Part shown: piece by piece, positions 6,061 through 8,702 of the stretch | How the letters are laid out: the number at the start of each line of letters is the position of its first letter | Position numbering within the stretch: the first letter of the stretch is position 1 | DNA from: Cryomorphaceae bacterium | GTDB taxonomy: Bacteria; Bacteroidota; Bacteroidia; Flavobacteriales_G; Salibacteraceae | DNA: 8,702 bases | Assembly (NCBI GenBank): GCA_003564735.1 | Contig: PXEK01000270.1 | Location: 1 to 8,702 of the forward strand | Direction of reading: 5' to 3' | Notes under the pieces: generated by a model | What the model saw: only the letters and a program-made list of their open reading frames with translations | The model's database searches: none | What the model was told of the DNA's origin: nothing | Made by a program: the position numbers and the translations under genes

Positions 6061-6068
6061 TAATTTCG
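6061..6068 (+). promoter_or_regulatory. Weak -7 box candidate before the barrel gene (TAATTTCG)
   Basis: TAATTTCG differs from TAnnTTTG by one base and ends 17 nt before the ATG at 6086, the usual distance in this window. No -33 element is visible. Transcription may instead come from upstream of miaA across the 50-nt gap. Confidence 0.25.
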
Positions 6069-6085
6069 GCGCATAGTATTGTCAC

Positions 6086-7933
6086 ATGAAAAAACTGTTT
6101 TTACTCGTACTTTTAAGTTCATGTACCGGTTTGTTTGCGCAGCAATCGGCAAGCTTTTCAGCAACCCCCACGGCAGATTCTATTCTGCACCAAGCTTGGC
6201 TTTTTACGTCCGGCGATTATGACCGCAATGAGGTCAACCACGAAATGCTGCGAACGTACTACCAAAATCAAGAAGATGCTTTCAGGTTTTACGTTACGGT
6301 GAAAAAAGTGGAGTACTTGCGAACTACCGCTCCCGATTGCATCAAAGGTTTTGTTTCCACCAAAGGCAACGACGTAAAACGACTTTACAATTTCGTAAAA
6401 AGAACATGTCCCACAAAGGCGGGCTTAGTCATGAGTTTTCATGATTTTGACCCCATTAACTATAAAATACAAACTACAAAAATCACCGGCGACAGCGTTA
6501 TTTACACCGTAGTATCAGAAAAAGGGGTATCGATGCCTCACCAAATCTTACTGCGAAAAAAATCGAGAGAGGATTTTGAAAGTAAGTCCCGCGAGCGACG
6601 CATAAAAATTTCACCGGTTGAAAACTCTTATTCCGTAAAAGCATCGGAAAATGAAAAGCTTATTATTGATCCTGATGCGCTACTGCCCGACGTCAATTAC
6701 CTCAACAACATTTCGGGAACACCGGTGAGCTACAATTTTAATCCGCTCATTAAGCCCGAGTCGCAATTTACCGAGTACGTTGTAGATTGGCGTCCCGATT
6801 TATGGTACAACTCTTTTGACGGCATTAAAGCCGGTGCGGTAATCAACGGTACGTACATGAATCAACTGCACAACTTCACGTTGCGCGCCTTTTACAACAC
6901 AGGATTGGAGCAGGAGTACTTGGTGCCAAGGGAAATACGCAACGACTTTGACCGTATCAACTTTGTTTTTGATTACGATACGTACTTAACAAAGGGTTTG
7001 AGACTCAGAACCGATATGAGGCTTTTGGACGGTTTGCAAAGCGGACAGGCAGGCTTAGACTATTTCCTGCCTAACGGAAAAACCGAAATCTACGGCTTTT
7101 TCAGAACCATGTATCGCTCAAACGAAGCCGCGCTGGAATACCTATTCATTCCCGAATGGGGCATCGGCCAACGCAATCACAAGTTTCATGTGGGCATCAG
7201 CCACAATTACGAGTATGCACAAGGAGCCGGTATGATTGACTTGGAGTTGGTTTCCGGCTCACTGGGATCTGATTATGATTTTTCTTACATCGTGTTTGAA
7301 AGTAAACACGAACATCGCTTTGGTAAGCTTCCCTTACGTTACAGGCTCTTTGGTCAGTACGGCACAGGCTCGAATTGGGCGCCCGAATCACGACTCTTCC
7401 TCGCCGGCGCTAACCCCGAGGAGTACATGGATGACGCATTTACGCGCTCTCAAGGAATCATCAATCGGTCGTTCGCCGGTGATTTTGACGGGAGCATGAA
7501 TACTTTCCACTATGGCGGCGGCCTTAATTTGCGCGGGTACAACGGTTATTTTGCACCTCACGTCACCTCATCGGGTGAAGTTGTTCCCACATACGCGGGT
7601 ACCACGGGAGCCTCTGTAAATGCCGAGATTCCGTTTACCGCCCTATTCCTCAACAGAACTACCTCTTTAGATGAGCTCTTCGGGATTGAAGCGTATATTT
7701 TTGGCGATGCGGGAATCATCAACGCCAATGTGCCGGGTGAAGATTTGGCCTTTGCCGACTTTAGAGCAGATGCGGGAATTGGAGGGAATTTAGAAATCAA
7801 ACGGTTTGGTAAATTCAATGACCTCAAGCCCCTCACCATTAGGGTTGATTTACCTCTATTCCTAAACAGACCCGGCCCGGATGAAGACTATTTCGATTTT
7901 AGATTTTTAATCGGTATTTCCAAGGCGTTTTAA
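6086..7933 (+). CDS. Outer-membrane beta-barrel protein, Omp85-like barrel with M1-peptidase-like stalk lacking the catalytic domain
   Basis: A 615-residue secreted protein with a signal peptide ending in LFAQ (16-19). An alternative lipobox, LSSC (10-13), is also present but is less likely for a barrel. Residues about 120-210 resemble the C-terminal part of large Bacteroidota M1-type aminopeptidases: DPINYKIQ (122-129) and IDPDALLPDVNYLNN (194-208). The segment WRPDLWYNSFDGIKAG (235-250) then leads into the barrel, as in those proteins. There is no HExxH or GxMEN motif, so no protease activity is expected. The barrel (about 240-615) has features of the Omp85/surface-antigen fold: GGGLNLRGYNGY (477-488) with the LRGY motif at 482-485, GIEAYIFGDAGIIN (533-546), and a final amphipathic strand ending in Phe (FRFLIGISKAF). 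C85 and C108 could pair. The substrate and role are unknown. It ends 2 nt from the convergent decarboxylase gene. Confidence 0.7.
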   Translation: MKKLFLLVLLSSCTGLFAQQSASFSATPTADSILHQAWLFTSGDYDRNEVNHEMLRTYYQNQEDAFRFYVTVKKVEYLRTTAPDCIKGFVSTKGNDVKRLYNFVKRTCPTKAGLVMSFHDFDPINYKIQTTKITGDSVIYTVVSEKGVSMPHQILLRKKSREDFESKSRERRIKISPVENSYSVKASENEKLIIDPDALLPDVNYLNNISGTPVSYNFNPLIKPESQFTEYVVDWRPDLWYNSFDGIKAGAVINGTYMNQLHNFTLRAFYNTGLEQEYLVPREIRNDFDRINFVFDYDTYLTKGLRLRTDMRLLDGLQSGQAGLDYFLPNGKTEIYGFFRTMYRSNEAALEYLFIPEWGIGQRNHKFHVGISHNYEYAQGAGMIDLELVSGSLGSDYDFSYIVFESKHEHRFGKLPLRYRLFGQYGTGSNWAPESRLFLAGANPEEYMDDAFTRSQGIINRSFAGDFDGSMNTFHYGGGLNLRGYNGYFAPHVTSSGEVVPTYAGTTGASVNAEIPFTALFLNRTTSLDELFGIEAYIFGDAGIINANVPGEDLAFADFRADAGIGGNLEIKRFGKFNDLKPLTIRVDLPLFLNRPGPDEDYFDFRFLIGISKAF

Positions 7934-7951
7934 CCTCATTGCCAAAAACGC
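7925..7951. terminator. Inverted repeat across the convergent gene ends
   Basis: GCGTTTT (7925-7931) and AAAACGC (7945-7951) form a perfect 7-bp stem around a 13-nt loop that contains both stop codons (plus-strand TAA ending 7933, minus-strand TGA at 7938-7936). It could act as a two-way terminator, but no T-tract follows directly on either strand, so the call is weak. Confidence 0.3.
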
Positions 7952-8702
7952 ATCACATCCTCATCTTTTTGCCTGTCTTTAATGCGCTCTATTCTTCCGG
8001 TATGCTTATCGTACAGTAATACGGCCGGTGCTGCTCTGCTGCAGTGCATACTCCATAAGGCCAGTGAGTTGGCTCCCGAATCATTGAAAACCACGAAGTC
8101 CCCGTCCTCTATTTTGGGCAATGAAATGTCTCGAGCCGTAAAATCACCTCCGAAACACAAAGGACCGGCAAGATGTGTGGTTACCTCATTCCCGTTTTTC
8201 AAGTCAAACGCCGGCGAAAAAACACGAAAAGTGGTCACGCGCGCTTCGGGAACGTAACACTCTCTCAAAAACAAATCGGCGCCCGCATGCAGCACGGCTA
8301 CTTGCGTATTGCCTCGCTGCATAACGTACTCACAACGCGATGCCGTAAAACCGGAATGCGCATGATAAAAGCGCCCCAACTCCGTTATAATCTTGAAATC
8401 ACGTCCTTTTTCGGCGAGCAAACGCTCTAAAGGTTTGTACAATTCCTCAATACGCCAAGGTTGACCTTGGGAATAATTTACGGCAAATCCACCGCCTATA
8501 TTGAGTGTGGTGATTTGATTTTTTCCCAACGCCTTATTCATCGCATGAGCTAAGTCAATCACCCGTTCAATACCACGTAATAGCTTTTCAACATTCCTAT
8601 TTTGCGAACCTTGGTGAATGTGCAACGTATTGAGTTCCGGGTATTGCTTTGCGGCCTTAACAATCTCATCTTCATTGTCGATAGGTTCACCAAATTTAGA
8701 AA
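7936..8702 (-). CDS. Fold-III PLP-dependent decarboxylase, C-terminal part (cut by right edge)
   Basis: The last 254 or so residues of an alanine-racemase-fold (fold III) decarboxylase of the diaminopimelate/ornithine decarboxylase superfamily. The frame stays open to the window edge, starting with SKFGEP, so the TTG at 8625 is not the start. About 150-200 N-terminal residues, including the PLP lysine, lie outside. Visible motifs (numbered from the first complete codon): HIHQGSQ (27-33; family H-x-GSQ), the phosphate-binding GGGF (69-72), ELGR (107-110; family EPGR), GPLCFGGDF (179-187; the active-site Cys loop) and DSGANSLALWSMHCSRAAPAVL (207 onwards). The usual GAY is GAN here, and the residue after the active Cys is Phe, not the Glu of DapDC or the Asp of ODC. 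It therefore probably belongs to an uncharacterised subfamily and should not be called LysA. Confidence 0.8.
   Translation of the reverse strand, partial: SKFGEPIDNEDEIVKAAKQYPELNTLHIHQGSQNRNVEKLLRGIERVIDLAHAMNKALGKNQITTLNIGGGFAVNYSQGQPWRIEELYKPLERLLAEKGRDFKIITELGRFYHAHSGFTASRCEYVMQRGNTQVAVLHAGADLFLRECYVPEARVTTFRVFSPAFDLKNGNEVTTHLAGPLCFGGDFTARDISLPKIEDGDFVVFNDSGANSLALWSMHCSRAAPAVLLYDKHTGRIERIKDRQKDEDVMRFWQ

Noticed and set aside
6032..6068. Small hairpins between miaA and the barrel gene (GTAAG/CTTAC and CGAAA/TTTCG)
   Set aside because: Stems of 5 bp without a clear T-tract; expected by chance in AT-rich sequence.
7936..8625. Start of the decarboxylase at 8625
   Set aside because: The codon there is TTG within a conserved stretch, and the frame continues upstream with family-like sequence (SKFGEP) to the window edge, so the gene is truncated by the window.
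1..8702. Defence system, CRISPR array, biosynthetic cluster or other novel multi-gene system
   Set aside because: All recognisable genes are conserved housekeeping or envelope families; no repeats-and-spacers, nucleases, toxins or cluster-type enzymes are visible.

Overview
The window looks like chromosomal core-genome DNA from a member of the Bacteroidota, probably a flavobacterium-like marine or freshwater lineage (the lineage is inference). Three things point there. Perfect or near-perfect TAnnTTTG -7 boxes, the Bacteroidota sigma factor signature, lie just before most starts. No gene start has a clear Shine-Dalgarno sequence. The proteins also fit: BshA, secreted proteins with signal peptides ending in 'AQ', a lipoprotein with an acidic S-E-D export-like signal, and an M1-peptidase-like/Omp85-like outer-membrane protein.

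Layout. Positions 1-87 hold the first 29 codons of a secreted protein on the minus strand. Positions 88-625 are a long AT-rich divergent intergenic region. It contains the best promoter of the window (minus strand, 381-352), an 18-codon leader-like ORF starting 6 nt after that promoter, phased T-tracts, and several hairpins. bshA (626-1765, +) makes the first bacillithiol intermediate and overlaps tail-to-tail with ychF (1755-2855, -), a ribosome-associated ATPase. A divergent 186-bp region separates ychF from a run of five plus-strand genes: trmD (3042-3737), a head-GIN/DUF2807 lipoprotein (3827-4552), a pRiA4b ORF-3-like protein (4654-5127), miaA (5139-6035, GTG start) and a 615-residue outer-membrane beta-barrel protein (6086-7933). 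The last gene, cut by the right edge, is a fold-III PLP-dependent decarboxylase on the minus strand (7936-8702). It again meets its neighbour tail-to-tail, 2 nt apart.

How they fit together. TrmD (m1G37) and MiaA (i6A37) both modify the base 3' of the anticodon, and YchF acts at the ribosome, so the centre of the window leans towards translation fidelity. BshA belongs to redox and thiol homeostasis. The envelope proteins (partial secreted protein, lipoprotein, barrel) are interspersed without an obvious pathway link. Individual -7 boxes before trmD and the pRiA4b-like gene, and a weak one before the barrel gene, suggest several small transcription units rather than one long operon.

I see no mobile element, CRISPR array, tRNA or rRNA gene, and no defence system. 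The less ordinary items are the barrel protein that seems to keep the C-terminal part of an M1 peptidase without its catalytic domain, the decarboxylase with changed active-site motifs, and the structured leader region at 88-490.
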